This document shows, piece by piece, positions 23,815-34,800 of a DNA stretch of 64,000 nt (position 1 is its first letter; each line of letters opens with the position of its first letter). The translations under genes were made by a program, and so were the position numbers. This stretch comes from Taenia hydatigena (taxonomy: Eukaryota > Platyhelminthes > Cestoda > Cyclophyllidea > Taeniidae). Under the pieces are notes generated by a model. The model had not been told where the DNA came from. It saw nothing but the letters and a program-made list of their open reading frames with translations, and did not search any database. The stretch covers positions 124,001-188,000 of the forward strand of contig JADWOT020001402.1 in assembly GCA_036345935.2 (NCBI GenBank), written 5' to 3'.

Positions 23815-23880
23815 TCCTTCGGCCTGCATGCTGCTCGGGTAGGTGCTTTTCCGAGGCACGTGTGTCTCAGCGCTTCTCAA
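23815..23880 (+). other. 58-bp GC-rich conserved element, copy 1
   Basis: The segment centred on GGTAGGTGCTTTTCCGAGGC and CACGTGTGTCTCAGCGCTTC matches the reverse complement of 28190-28255 with only about three or four changes, although the DNA on either side of the two copies no longer aligns. It contains a CACGTG E-box and a good splice-donor-like CGGGTAGGT. Read as protein, both copies give GLHAA-VGAFPRHV-LSAS in the same frame. Its function is unknown. Confidence 0.6.
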
Positions 23881-23931
23881 AATCCCGAATGCTGACCACC
23901 ACATGATGGTATCGTCACCGCTATTACCACC

Positions 23932-24234
23932 ATGGCAGATGTGATGACCACCACCCCTCCTCACCGCCCTTTTGTCGCCGGCTGGCATGCCCGCTTCAGA
24001 AGACATCTACAGCAAACTCAACTACTTTCACTGCTACAGGCGCCATTGGAAGCAGAAGTAGTTCTTACTTACGAAAACATTAGCGCTATTGCATTGCCGT
24101 TGCAAAGAGTGGATCGGTTTGAGGAGGAAGTGTGCTGCTTAATTGCGGAAGCAACAGCAGGTGATGATGATGATGATGATAGAAGAGAAGAAGAGGTAAA
24201 AAGGGAAAATAGGCTCGATGAACTTGCGGCCTAA
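23932..24234 (+). CDS. 100-aa ORF with acidic tail abutting a tRNA relic
   Basis: The frame starts at ATG in a good context (ACCACCATGG) and encodes a Thr/Pro-rich start, an Arg/His/Gln-rich amphipathic middle (HARFRRHLQQTQLL), a QRVDRFEEEV segment, six Asp and a charged end. The TAA stop lies inside the relic tRNA that follows (GCCTAATGG). The right-arm copy (43349-43651, minus) keeps the whole frame with two amino-acid changes. A diverged, broken copy precedes the TCG tRNA (about 25850-26110, minus) and still reads EV, ALQLQRID, KKEV. I recognise no family. It could be a terminal exon of a real gene or a relic that happens to stay open. Confidence 0.35.
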   Translation: MADVMTTTPPHRPFVAGWHARFRRHLQQTQLLSLLQAPLEAEVVLTYENISAIALPLQRVDRFEEEVCCLIAEATAGDDDDDDRREEEVKRENRLDELAA

Positions 24235-24292
24235 TGGATAGGGCGTCTGACTACGGATCAATAGATTTTGGCCTAGAATACCGCCAAAGCCG
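24220..24292 (+). pseudogene. tRNA-Arg relic (ACG-type)
   Basis: The D-arm, anticodon arm (loop CTACGGA) and general length match the tRNA-Arg at 21837. The acceptor strands GAACTTG and CAAAGCC no longer pair, the anticodon stem has a TCAAT 3' strand, and the T-loop reads CTAGAAT, so the B-box is lost. It is not expected to fold or be transcribed well. The mirror copy is at 43291-43363. Confidence 0.85.
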
Positions 24293-24502
24293 TAGGGATT
24301 CTCCATCTGCTCTTCTGCTTGCAGTGGCACCATGTATGTCTAACAACGAACTGCATTAAAAGGAATGTACGTACCACTTACTTTGTCGCTAGGTGGAGGG
24401 AGGCAATAAATCGACCAAAATTGGGAGGTGGGAAGCTATCATGCCTAGTAAGTGGCTTGAATCCTCGACGCCTACGTTATTAGGGCGACGCCCTAACCTG
24501 TC

Positions 24503-24617
24503 NNNNNNNNNNNNNNNNNNNNNNNNNNNNNNNNNNNNNNNNNNNNNNNNNNNNNNNNNNNNNNNNNNNNNNNNNNNNNNNNNNNNNNNNNNNNNNNNNN
24601 NNNNNNNNNNNNNNNNN
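24503..24617. other. Assembly gap (115 N)
   Basis: The bases are unresolved immediately before the CCA microsatellite. The right arm is contiguous across the equivalent place and is 73 bases shorter there. The true missing length is therefore probably nearer 40 nt if the arms match. Confidence 0.98.
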
Positions 24618-24618
24618 C

Positions 24619-24675
24619 CCACCACCACCACCACCACCACCACCACCACCACCACCACCACCACCACCACCACCA
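24619..24675 (+). repeat. (CCA)19 microsatellite
   Basis: Nineteen perfect CCA units lie directly after the N gap, so the array is probably longer. The mirror array in the right arm has 29 GGT units. Confidence 0.97.
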
Positions 24676-25361
24676 ATCCTCTACTCTCATTTTTCCTTCA
24701 GTCTCTCACTACGAACTGCTTCCCACTCCCATACCTTCAAACTCACTCCCTCATATTCCCTCCTCATGTCCTCACCCCTTCTTCCCCTCGCCACATTCTC
24801 CTTAGAGCTAAAAGCAGTGCCTAACTAAGTACTGCTCTCGTTGACCGATGACAAGCTGAGCAACATTCGATGAAATGGGAGTCATGGGAAATCCTGGTGC
24901 CTATTTGTCACTGAAAATAAGTTCTGCAAAATGCACGAGCAATCATTCAGTCTCTTTATTCTCCTTTTCATCTAATCGTCTATTCTTTAGTATTCTCATC
25001 TGCTCATCTACTTTACTACCTGCTTATAAATACATGTGATTGATTGCCCATTCAATTTTATTATCGATTCACAATTGAACTTTGCCACTTCTCTCCTTTC
25101 TAGCCAGTAGCCTCAGGACGATGCGCATTTGACTTCACGTTCTGCGAATGTCCGACAGGTGTGTTTGCCGCTGGGATAAGAGAGCTGCAAAAGATCAATA
25201 ACGCCGAATTTGCATATGAAGGAAATAATGCGTTTTTCTCTGCTCTGCCGTATCATGCCTCATTCCTCAACCATTCATCAGTCGCTGCATCCGACCCATC
25301 AGCTCACAGATTCGCACCGTCAGTCTAGTTAGGTATGAGTGACCATCAGTAGAGGCGCGCT

Positions 25362-25763
25362 AAATGCGCCAATTTATCCAGTCACACCTTAACTACCATA
25401 TAAGTCATTCCACATCTCACCGCGGCAAAGCATAGCACCTGATTGGAGGAGAGGGGTTAGATGCAAAATTGAGTCAGGAAGTGAGTGCGAAGGTAAATGC
25501 GTGGAAAATAGGTGGTGGTAGGGGGAGTGGAGAGGAATGAAGAAGGAAGGAAACTGGTGGTGGAGAGGTGTTCTATTAAGTTAGGCATTGTCCTAATAGT
25601 GTGGATGCCGAGGATTCGAGGCTTTCACTGGACATGCTAGTAATTCAATCTCTTCCTTTCTAGTACAATTGACTGTCTCTTCCCCTCTGGTGCCTTCTTA
25701 TTTTAGTCGTTACTGGACAGATGCGGTGCCACTCCATGCAGCGGAGGAAATAAGGTAATGTTA
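25362..25763 (-). repeat. tRNA-linked repeat body, copy 3
   Basis: This is the reverse-oriented body following the TCG tRNA. It shares the start (CCGCTGCATGGAGTGGCACCG), the central GCATGTCCAGTGAAAGCC segment, a GGTGGTGGAG tract and the C/T-rich half with copy 1. The first minus-strand TTTT is at 25505-25508, 256 nt after the tRNA. Confidence 0.75.
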
Positions 25764-25836
25764 CGGTCCCGACGGGACTCGAACCCGTAGTCTTCTGATC
25801 CGAAGTCAGACGCCTTATCCATTAGGCCACGAGACC
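25764..25836 (-). tRNA. tRNA-Arg (anticodon TCG)
   Basis: This 73-nt cloverleaf has acceptor GGTCTCG/CGGGACC (one T-G pair), D-stem GCCT/AGGC, anticodon stem TCTGA/TCAGA with loop CTTCGGA, T-stem ACGGG/CCCGT with loop TTCGAGT, and discriminator G. The right-arm copy (41820-41892) is identical. It reads CGA and, by wobble, CGG. There is no nearby T4 terminator. Confidence 0.95.
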
Positions 25837-28189
25837 AACAGCTACTATTTTTCCTTTTAACTCCTCTTCTTCCTCATCATTGCCATCCGCTGTAGTCAAG
25901 TAGTACACCTCCTTCTTATATCAGTCTATTCTTTGCAACTGTAATGCGGTGGTTTCAGTATCTCTGTATGCATGAATAACTTCTACTTTTAATGACGCCA
26001 TGGAAGTGGTTATGGCTGCGTTTGCGGTAGATGCCTTGTGAAGCAGGCGTTCCAGCCGACGACGACGAGCAAGGGGGACAAGTGGTGGTTCACTAAGTGA
26101 CCCTGACTTTCAGCATTATTAACCAGACCCCACGTGCCGCTTTCTTCTCTCGGCGCAAGACTCATTAGTCGCGGCCCAGAAAATGGGCGCTTCCGACTAA
26201 GGAATATTACACTGACCTCTGCTCTGCCTGTCCGGCGGGCCAAATTTGCACCACGGAAGTCTTTCCGATTCCGGCAACTGTGCGCAGAAGTGAACCAATC
26301 TGAATACCATGCTAATCCCTAGCCTGTCATTTGCACGGATTTTTTTTAAATCTATTGCCTACTTAATTACCCAACCAACCGAATTAGGGGCAAGGGAGAT
26401 AAGCACATCACTGCTTTTAAAAACGCGATAGACTTGACCATTTTCGTTGTCTCTTTGTTGGTGCAAAGTGTACTTTTGACTGTGCTTTATTCTTGCACAA
26501 ATCACTTCCTATCGATTCCAGTTCATTATACTAGGCCAGCTAATGAGGTCTATAGGGTCGCCAACTCGTTGATATGGCAATCAGCGTAGAGGCGTTGGAG
26601 CCACCAAGGCCTTTAGAAGATTTTGAGGGGCATTTCACCTCATCCGACTTATTTCCTGTCCGTTGAAAGCGGCTGAAATAACTACTATCTGACAGGACGC
26701 GAAAAACCCCAAGGTAACTAGCAAACCCTACCTACCGAAGTGTAAAGGACTCACCAGATGGATAACACAGTCATAATCGCAATGTGTGCAGCATTTCTTC
26801 AGAAGCCTGATTCGATCGATAATACAGCCCATACATTTGTAGTGTAACAATACTTCTTTACGCAAGCAGGCTACAGTAGGATCGTTTCCTATTTGCTGGA
26901 GACTGATTGGCAAATGCAGCATTTGGGGCTATAAATTGAAACATACGTTCTTTCTTCGACACCATGTGTTGATGAAGAGCTAAGGAAGAGGCCGAAATAT
27001 ATGATATTGTAGAGTTGCTCGGACTCAAATACAGTTAGAAAGGGTTGATTGGAATCCAACTGCTCCTCCTCATGTCAAAGAGCTTCGAAATCGTTTTGTG
27101 TGGAACTTGGTAGGGGATGCGAGAAAAGTAACTGGCAAAGGCATTTGTGAAATGCAATTCATTTAAATGCGCTGACACCTAAGAGTGAGAAGTGACACGT
27201 AGAAATAATCCACCTCCATAGTCAGTTGGCCGTGTGAAGATTAACCAGGTTGGAGGCGCTAAGGTAGCTGTACACCTCTGAATCCATTCCAGGCGGTGCA
27301 CCAGTGAGTTTACGTTGTGAGCCATTTCACACCAGCCAATATTGGAGTAAGCCAGTGTGGATTTAATGTCCATCAAAGATGCAAAACCTTAAATAATTGG
27401 TACTATGGAGACGTCAGCGCATTGCTGCAGAGTCACCTGGTCACCACAATTATCGGATTTACCATTGTCTACACGTTACAACCACAACGAAATAAAATGG
27501 AACCTCAGAAGCCTTAATGCGCATTAAAAACTCACTAGAGCAATGGCATCCACGCCGTTGTCTGTTCACTGCTAATAAGCAATCACATGGCCTGACGCAA
27601 CCGTTCCTCAAACGGCTGTTGGCAGATAGATTTGTCTAATGTGCATCGATCAAATCATCGGAGAGTGGATATAGTATTGCCGTGTGAAATAAGTGCATGC
27701 GGCTCCCAAAAGGCAAATCATTCTGATAAGTTTATTTTGGAGTCGCCTACCATCAGTCGCAAAGTGAGGCAAATTTTAGGTCGTGCGATCAAAAACGTGA
27801 ACATAACTAGAAGTCAACGAAAAGAGGAAAGCTATTGAGCCTGCGCGGACTAAGTCTGACTGTGTCACTATGTTACAAGTCGTTGTCGATTTACGCGCTA
27901 CCCTCGAAATTCAATCACCCGTTTCCTGTGGCTATAATGGTCTGTATATCTTCTCAGACGTATTAATTTTGCAAATACAAACAAAACAAAGGCAAGGAAA
28001 TGTCCGATTCACGGCAATTTATCACATAAACATAGTGCTAAAGAATTAATTCCCTCATGCACGACAACTTCAGCAATTGGGTGTCGGCAGAAATCGCATG
28101 CTTTCCCACAAGCATGCAGTTCATCGACCACACAGCAATAACCATTCGTGTGGCTTGAGTGCACGCGTTCGATGCAAGAAGAATGAGTA

Positions 28190-28255
28190 GACCAGGAAGC
28201 GCTGAGAAACACGTGCCTCGGAAAAGCACCTACCTGGGCAGCATGCAGGCCGGAG
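28190..28255 (-). other. 58-bp GC-rich conserved element, copy 2
   Basis: This is the inverted copy of the element at 23815-23880. The frame through it stays open for about 90 codons on the minus strand (28281 to 28009) and gives a Cys-rich, motif-free sequence with no ATG start, so it could be part of an exon. The reading is uncertain. Confidence 0.55.
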
Positions 28256-29413
28256 GGGTTGTGTGTGGGCACGTGATGCAATGTAGACGCCTATTTTTAC
28301 GGTGTATCAGTCACGTACCAAAGACCAACGAAGCTCATAGCCGAGATCTATCTGCTCGATAGAATTTGATACAATACGAGTGTGTTTAGAGAAGACCTCT
28401 AGATAATAGCGAGGGTTAGTGAATCATTACTGAATACCCGCCCACTGAGAGGAAGACGTGACTTGCCTAAATAATATGTGACAGTGGCGTCTTTGTGGTT
28501 TTGCAAAGCACGTTAGTAGCATTTCCTACACACTCAATTTTTCTAGTTGGCTCACGATTAATAATGGATTAATTCTTATTAGTTATGTAGCATCTCCGTC
28601 TCTACCCACTGGTCCTTAGGCGAAAGTGCTTGACACCATCTGGAGGTCTTGCAGGCAGGCGCTTCTGCTCCTCCGCATAGGTTGGGTTTGTCTTTACTTC
28701 TCGGATGTCATCTCCTCATCATGCATCAAACAACTTTGTTAAGGCTTTGCATTCGAGGTCTATTTCATTGGACCATTGAAATGTGAAGCAGTGAAAATGC
28801 TTTGCTACGGCGTTTTGAGCAATATAATGTACCTTCTCTTTAGCAGTATGTCAGTAATTTCAACCAAAATTAGATGGTCTTCTTTCAACTTCGTCTAAGA
28901 GTAGTTATTCTTTGCAATTGATTAAATCCCTTCATAGCAAATAAAATAAAATCCAAAAGCAAAATCTAATCGTTTTCCTCTTATCCTTATTGCATGTTTC
29001 TACGTCGCTTTGAATGGTTTGATGCCGAATAGCAGCGCCATTCATCTCAGTTCTCTCAAGGTGACTTTCGGTGCGGATTAAATATCGCTTCTGAAATAGG
29101 TATTCAGGAGGGCATTCCTGATGTTTAGGACTACCTATCCCGTTGCTCCTTTGACATCCCCTAAGCCTCGAACCTAACCATAACTCTACCTCACTCATGC
29201 ACTCAGAAGTGGTGTAACATTATAGGAATAGATGGCTTTCCTTGCACTGTTTGCTATTCCAGCCCAATTGAACGTAAACGGAGGCCTCTGACTTGTCCTC
29301 AGAATGCCTTTTTTGGTAAAGTTGGATCCATTAAGTAGACTTAGCAACCGGAGTTAATTAATCAGTTGATGCAATTTCACAAATGCATACTTCGTCCTTT
29401 CAGATGGAAACGG

Positions 29414-29486
29414 ATCCTGGTGGCCTAATGGATAAGGCGTCGGTTTCCGGAGCCGAAGATTGCGGGTTCGAGTCCCGCTCAGGATG
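29414..29486 (+). tRNA. tRNA-Arg (anticodon CCG)
   Basis: This 73-nt cloverleaf has acceptor ATCCTGG/TCAGGAT, D-stem GCCT/AGGC, anticodon stem TCGGT/GCCGA with loop TTCCGGA, T-stem GCGGG/CCCGC with loop TTCGAGT, and discriminator G. It reads CGG. Unlike the other loci it is not followed by the repeat body, and a TTTT lies 37 nt downstream (29523-29526). The mirror copy at 38168-38240 is identical. Confidence 0.95.
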
Positions 29487-31815
29487 AATCTGTTTGTTCT
29501 CGGGAAAAAATATAACTTTCTATTTTAGAGCACAGTGCAGATTTCCATAAATCATGCCTGCACTGACCTGAGAGCGCTCAAATACGCGACTATTGCTCTT
29601 CTGCGCTTCACCCACACGTAAAATTTAGGAACGGTACAGGGTGTCCCACTAAGTACTCACCGAGTTTTATCAGAAGCTCTGTCGCATGATCTCACGCAAT
29701 TAGGCTTCCATCACTTGAGTTCCTTGGAGCGACAGCCCATAGATTTGCTCATACTCCATTTCATATAGTTTTTGCTTACTGCCAAATGTTGATGGGCATA
29801 GTTTCAAATATGCCAAAATAAGGTCCCTTGAAAGATCGGTGCATTCGGGCGTCTTCTTTGATAAGCGTTTCCTCACTCTATACAGAAAAAGAAATAGGCT
29901 TAACTAAGAGCTCATCACTTGGGACGCATAACAAGGAATCAACTTAAGCGCCGAGGATTTTAACGGGAAGCCTGTGTTGCTCAAAGTTTTGGCCATCCAC
30001 ACGACGACTAATGCTCTGCGTTGTAATCACATGTCTGGTGGAGGGTTGATCTAGGAGGTCCCCCTTCCCACTCATTATATTCGCTGTAGGCTTCGTCGCC
30101 TTTTACTTGGCCATAATGGGTGCCTACACATGAAAGTTGGGCTGAGCACCATTTAGAAATATTATCCCATGCTTTGCACACCTAGAATATGTGCACCGAG
30201 GTTGATAGACTGTAAGTTTAAGATGCACCTTAGGTGAACATACATTAATGTGCATATGAATGCATACATAAGTGAAAGCATGCCCCGTCGCTTTATTGAA
30301 ATCCTCCTCAGAGTCAGCAATGCTTTTGGATATGCTGCCTATACAACCTTTAAGAGGTCTGTTCAAAGGCAAAATCTATTTGACACAAACGAATTTTTCT
30401 AAGCAGCTAACTGTTGTCTTAAATTATAAGTTTCATTCTACTGAGGTAAACTTGTCTGAAACTGACTCTAATTCCACAAAATACTAACTGGGACTAACGA
30501 CTCTCTCGTTGACGAAAAATTCAGGACCGAATTATCCGTTCTGCCCAAATATCCGTCTATCGATCAATTTGTCCGTCCAATTCTCCCTCATTTAATAACT
30601 CCTAACTTATGCAAGACTTATAATTCTGCCGGTGCTTGAAGACAAACGGATCTGAACGTAAGTCCACAACATATGCGGGCGAAGATTCCAATCAAAAATA
30701 TGAGAGCAGCGGATGACCAAAGAAGGCTTGACTGGTAGTGTTTGCCGTTCAAGCAGGTGTATTTTCTGCATCGCATCAACCAAACCCAACGCCAGCTGCA
30801 ACTGAGACACAGAAGGATATCCATCGCTGGAGGATCGCAAAGTAGTGTTCGTCGCAGAGCTGAATGGAAGGATGACTGAGTTGCAGGTACAGATTGCTGC
30901 CCTTTGTCAGACTTATTCTCCATCCATCGGTTCCGTATTGCAATCAACCGTCCATCCGTACTTCTTCAATTCATATGCCTTGTTGTCTATTACTTGTTCA
31001 TTAAACACTAGTTGTAGTGTCAAACGTCAACCCAGCTGTTCGTTTCCCCTCTACTTGGCAAAGCGGTGATCCCTCTAGCCAGCTTATCTAGTGAATCTTT
31101 TTAGTTTTTCTGTAATACTTTCGATTTACTCGTGCTCTAAGTTTGCTCTGGTTGGTATTAGCTGCATGATAGACCCAGTTGCGTCTAGCATTTAGAACGT
31201 TCAGAACGATCAGTAATTGCCAACTCATCCAGCCAGCTTTCATCCATCTGCGCAATTCTTTGGATCTACGAAAGATACGGTCCGCCTTACAGACTTCTCT
31301 AGCTGGAAACACTTCTCTAGCTAGCGTCTAGTCTGTCAGCAAGGCTAAAACAGTCATGGGGAAATAGTTTACGTCATGGAAAGGGCTCACTACTTAGGCG
31401 CCCCTTAAATGATGAGGTCAAGGTGGATGTTATAAGGGCACAGGGTCCTCAAAAGCGTACGAAATAGCGATGGAAGGGATGGCACAGACCCACTCGAATT
31501 TCTTCGAAGTGGGCGAATCGAATCTTCTGATTAATAAAGTTGCACTCTATTCCTACTTCTCGAATCCCCTCTCTTTCACGTCATTTGTGTCCATTGATAG
31601 AGCTTGGAAACTTATTAAAATTTGTATTATTATCTCAATTCTCTTACCTTTATCTGTTTATGTGCATTGGAGGCTCTCAAGCAGCCTTTCTTCCGAGTAA
31701 ATTGTAGCAAATAAAATTTTAACGGTAAGGCAGATTTCTAGAGCCTTCCCTTTTCGTACCACTAATGCATTTGTATTTGTCGATCTTTTGTTGCCTGTTT
31801 TGGTTGATTCCTGTC

Positions 31816-34800
31816 TGTCAGAAAGTCACCCCAATGGGGTGCTGAAAGCAAGATCTACATAACTGCGAATGAGTTTTTGACACTCAAAATGAAAGAGGAG
31901 TATAAATCTGCTTACGAATTGTCTTTTGGCCCCGTTTAGGCTTTTGTGTGTGAGAAAATTCGCCCTTTTGAGGAAAATGAGGGTCTTTCAAGCAGCAGGT
32001 GGTCAATGCTTGTACAAAGCGGGCATTCTGTTTGAAGATTCGCTTCTTGGGATGGTTTTTTCTCCCTGCCTCCCAGTTCCTACAAATGAGAGTATCTCCG
32101 TATAGCGCAGCCATTGGGGCATTCAGGTGTAACACTTTGGCTATGAACTTCAGCATGTAAGTCTCTCAGCAATTTGCCCAATTGATCGTGTATAACAGTC
32201 TCCGGATAACAGTTATATTCGTAGATGCGGATGCTTAAATAGCCACATCCTTAGGGAGACTCCATGACTCACCGGGTGGACCTCTTTTGTCGTCCACTTT
32301 CCTCGTCGTGGGTGCAATTGAGTAAGAGATGATGATTCCTTCCAACTTTAAGTATATCTGATGTTTTGATTTTTGCAAATGGGCTTCCCTTCAGCCCTGC
32401 AGTGCTTGTTCCTTTTGGGTTTTTATGTAAATGAGTGATTTGAAGTGTTGAAAACATGTCCGCTAATGCTAAGCAGCAAAATAGATGTTGGAGGTTCTTT
32501 TAAAGTTTAAGCGCACTTAATTTGCGAAACAAATTAAATGTATAAATTGACATTCTTAGTGCTAATGACAGCAGAGGGGATAGTGTAGAATGTGTTAAAA
32601 GTGGGATGATTTGCGACATGTTCTGTGAGTAGACATGCATCGGTCGTTCATAGGTGTCTTACAATGGCGAGTTTGTTTCTTGCGTTGGAAAAGCTGTATG
32701 CTAACAGAATTCGCGGGATTTTTCTTTTGTGTAGCGCTACCGCAATAAGATCTCTATCATTATTTGTCCCCAGTCCCTCCTCTTACCTTGTCATTAGTAA
32801 ATTGCGTTGCCTTATCTTTCGCAGTTGGGATAGTGATGATGATTAACGTGTCAATCACTATCTGCATTAAGTTAGTGTTTCGAAAACTTGATGTGCGTAT
32901 TATAGATCGCAAGCCAGAGTAACAGACCCCTCTTAGCCAGAATGGGTACTCGGTGTGTAGATGGAACTCGTCCCTTTAGGTCCATTTAAAAATTGTTGGT
33001 AAATAGATCAGTGCCTGATCTGGAGTGCCTTTACGTCCATTCGACTACAGCCCCTACTACATGAACTGCAGTTTAAAACTCTGCATTGGGCCTCCAAACA
33101 GGGAGAAGGTGAAGTGAGAATGCTTGGCTAGCCAGTGTCATGCTTAGCAAAATATCTATGCAATGTTTTGTGCTTAAAATATAGTCTCATTTATGATGAT
33201 ATACTTTTGCGTTTCATTACTTGGTTGTTTATTGGTCGTTACCAATAAATTAGACTTTCGGTCTTTTCTTCTGTACCTGCTTCTAAATATTTTCATTTAC
33301 TTAGTTGGCTCTTTCATTGAGCGTCTACTAAGGAGGCGTGCGATGCGGCAAAAATAGTGGCTGTGTCTCCGTCGTTGAACTAGCACGTCGGTGCAACAGT
33401 CAATTTTTCGCTGCAGCATGCTCAACGCGACAGTCGATTTGAGACCATCAACACCTCTACCTTCTTCTCGCAATATCGTACTCACTTAGGCGATGTCTCA
33501 TGTATGGAGGCACACGTCTGCTGCGACTTCAGTCGCGTCTCTCACTGTGTCTATTTTATCAAATTTCTGTCTTGATTATGCCTCACAGTTATATTGAACC
33601 GTCGATGAGTGGAGGGTCAAGGCTGTCACTGGAGTACTTACGGTCCTTATTGCATTTGAAATCAAGGGCACCACATACGATAGCTCTGTCACTTTTGCTG
33701 CCTTCTTGGCGCCTGCTGGCGAAAATATCCATTTGTTGACGTGGGTCGTCGATGCGATACCAGCAGCTCAGAAAATGAAGATGGTGAAGCCGAGTTCGCT
33801 TCTGGATTGCTGCACATTGATACCTTGTAGAAGTGGGGGAGAAATGTTTGAGACTTATTGTATGGTAATGATGTAGGCGTTTTCATTCCTACAGGGGATA
33901 TTTGACCTTTTTCGCCGGTCAATAATTTTCTATTAAATTTAAATACTTGTTGCTTCCTCCTTTACCTAGCAATCATGACTTTGCTGAGAGTTCTTGTTAG
34001 ACGACCGTCACTTAAATGCGCACTTACATTCCGCTTATGCTTCCTGGAATACGTAAAAACACTTGACAGATTACTCCCTGAAAGGTCAATTTTTCAAAAC
34101 AAATTTACATTCGCTAAGATTTAGAATTATCTGAGTTATTGCCTGAACGTTGACTGGACAACATAGTTTGCACCCATCTCACGCTTAACCATCTTGTTCG
34201 GATGGTTTGCTGTGATTCCTCACAGTTAGATTAACGCTCTGAGCTTCTTATTTTTCAAATAAAATACTTTTGGAGTGACGTTTGTTCCAATTTTGCGCTG
34301 CAGTTGCACTGTTAGAAGCTACCGAGTACAGTTCGCCCACGACATACAGACTATTCTACTTCGTCGTCAAACATCTTTAACGAGTTCGATTTTCAAAGTC
34401 TGACAACATCACTGTGCATTTAATGGAGCCAAATCACACAAGGTCTGCAAATGCACCTGATGTTTGGAAGAGTGTGCGCGATTTCGAGTGGAACTCATTG
34501 TCGCCACTTGTTGAGGCCTATAAGGCAAATACACTAGTATCGATGCGGTACCAGTACCCATCTCCTTAATTCAATTGATACCTAATGTGGTTATGAGGCT
34601 AAAGCAGAAGCCAAACTTTTGTCAAGCCTTCCCGTATGTCTTATAATTAAATGAGCTGAGCGGTTTCGAAGTTAGTGCCATTGATTTAATCAAAGCGCAT
34701 CACATTTAAGAGGACTAAGTTTTTACTACAACTTAAATGGATTCCTTCAGTTCTTAACCAGCATTTCGAGTAATTCGGTTTCATAGAAAATGCCGTAAAT

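Larger units (their letters stand above)
24293..24800 (+). repeat. tRNA-linked repeat body, copy 2 (with gap and CCA expansion)
   Basis: Same body as at 21910, starting at the relic tRNA 3' end. The short CATCACCAC tract of copy 1 is here expanded to a long CCA array, interrupted by the assembly gap. Confidence 0.7.
19300..31815 (+). repeat. Left arm of 12.5-kb inverted repeat
   Basis: This arm is the reverse complement of 35840-48282. The position sum of matching bases is about 67655 in the inner half and about 67583 in the outer half; the 73-base change comes from the N gap at 24503-24617. The inner boundary is sharp, with identity ending at 31815. The outer boundary is softer, at about 19300. 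The arm holds tRNA-Arg(ACG), a tRNA relic, tRNA-Arg(TCG), tRNA-Arg(CCG) and three copies of a tRNA-linked repeat. The remaining parts (19.3-21.8, 22.5-23.8, 26.2-28.0 and 29.5-31.8 kb) show no gene I can name. Confidence 0.93.

Noticed and set aside
24389..24690. Long frames reading poly-Val, poly-Trp or poly-Thr through the CCA/GGT array, here and at 42834-43194
   Set aside because: They are translations of a trinucleotide microsatellite (and of N bases on the left) and have no conserved flanking protein sequence.
29634..29665. ACAGGGTGTCCCACTAAGT resembling a DNA-transposon end
   Set aside because: No inverted partner or target duplication was found nearby, and one end alone is not enough to call an element. 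The right arm also carries a one-base difference at this place.
30607..30947. Overlapping frames of 77 and 109 codons conserved in both arms (mirror at 36708-37048)
   Set aside because: The frames start at non-ATG codons and two overlapping frames are open at once. Near-identical arms keep any chance frame open, so arm conservation is not evidence of coding.
32265..32290. miR-36-like seed (CACCGGG) in the spacer
   Set aside because: The flanks form only a 6-bp stem around it, not a precursor hairpin, and the rest of the mature sequence does not fit.
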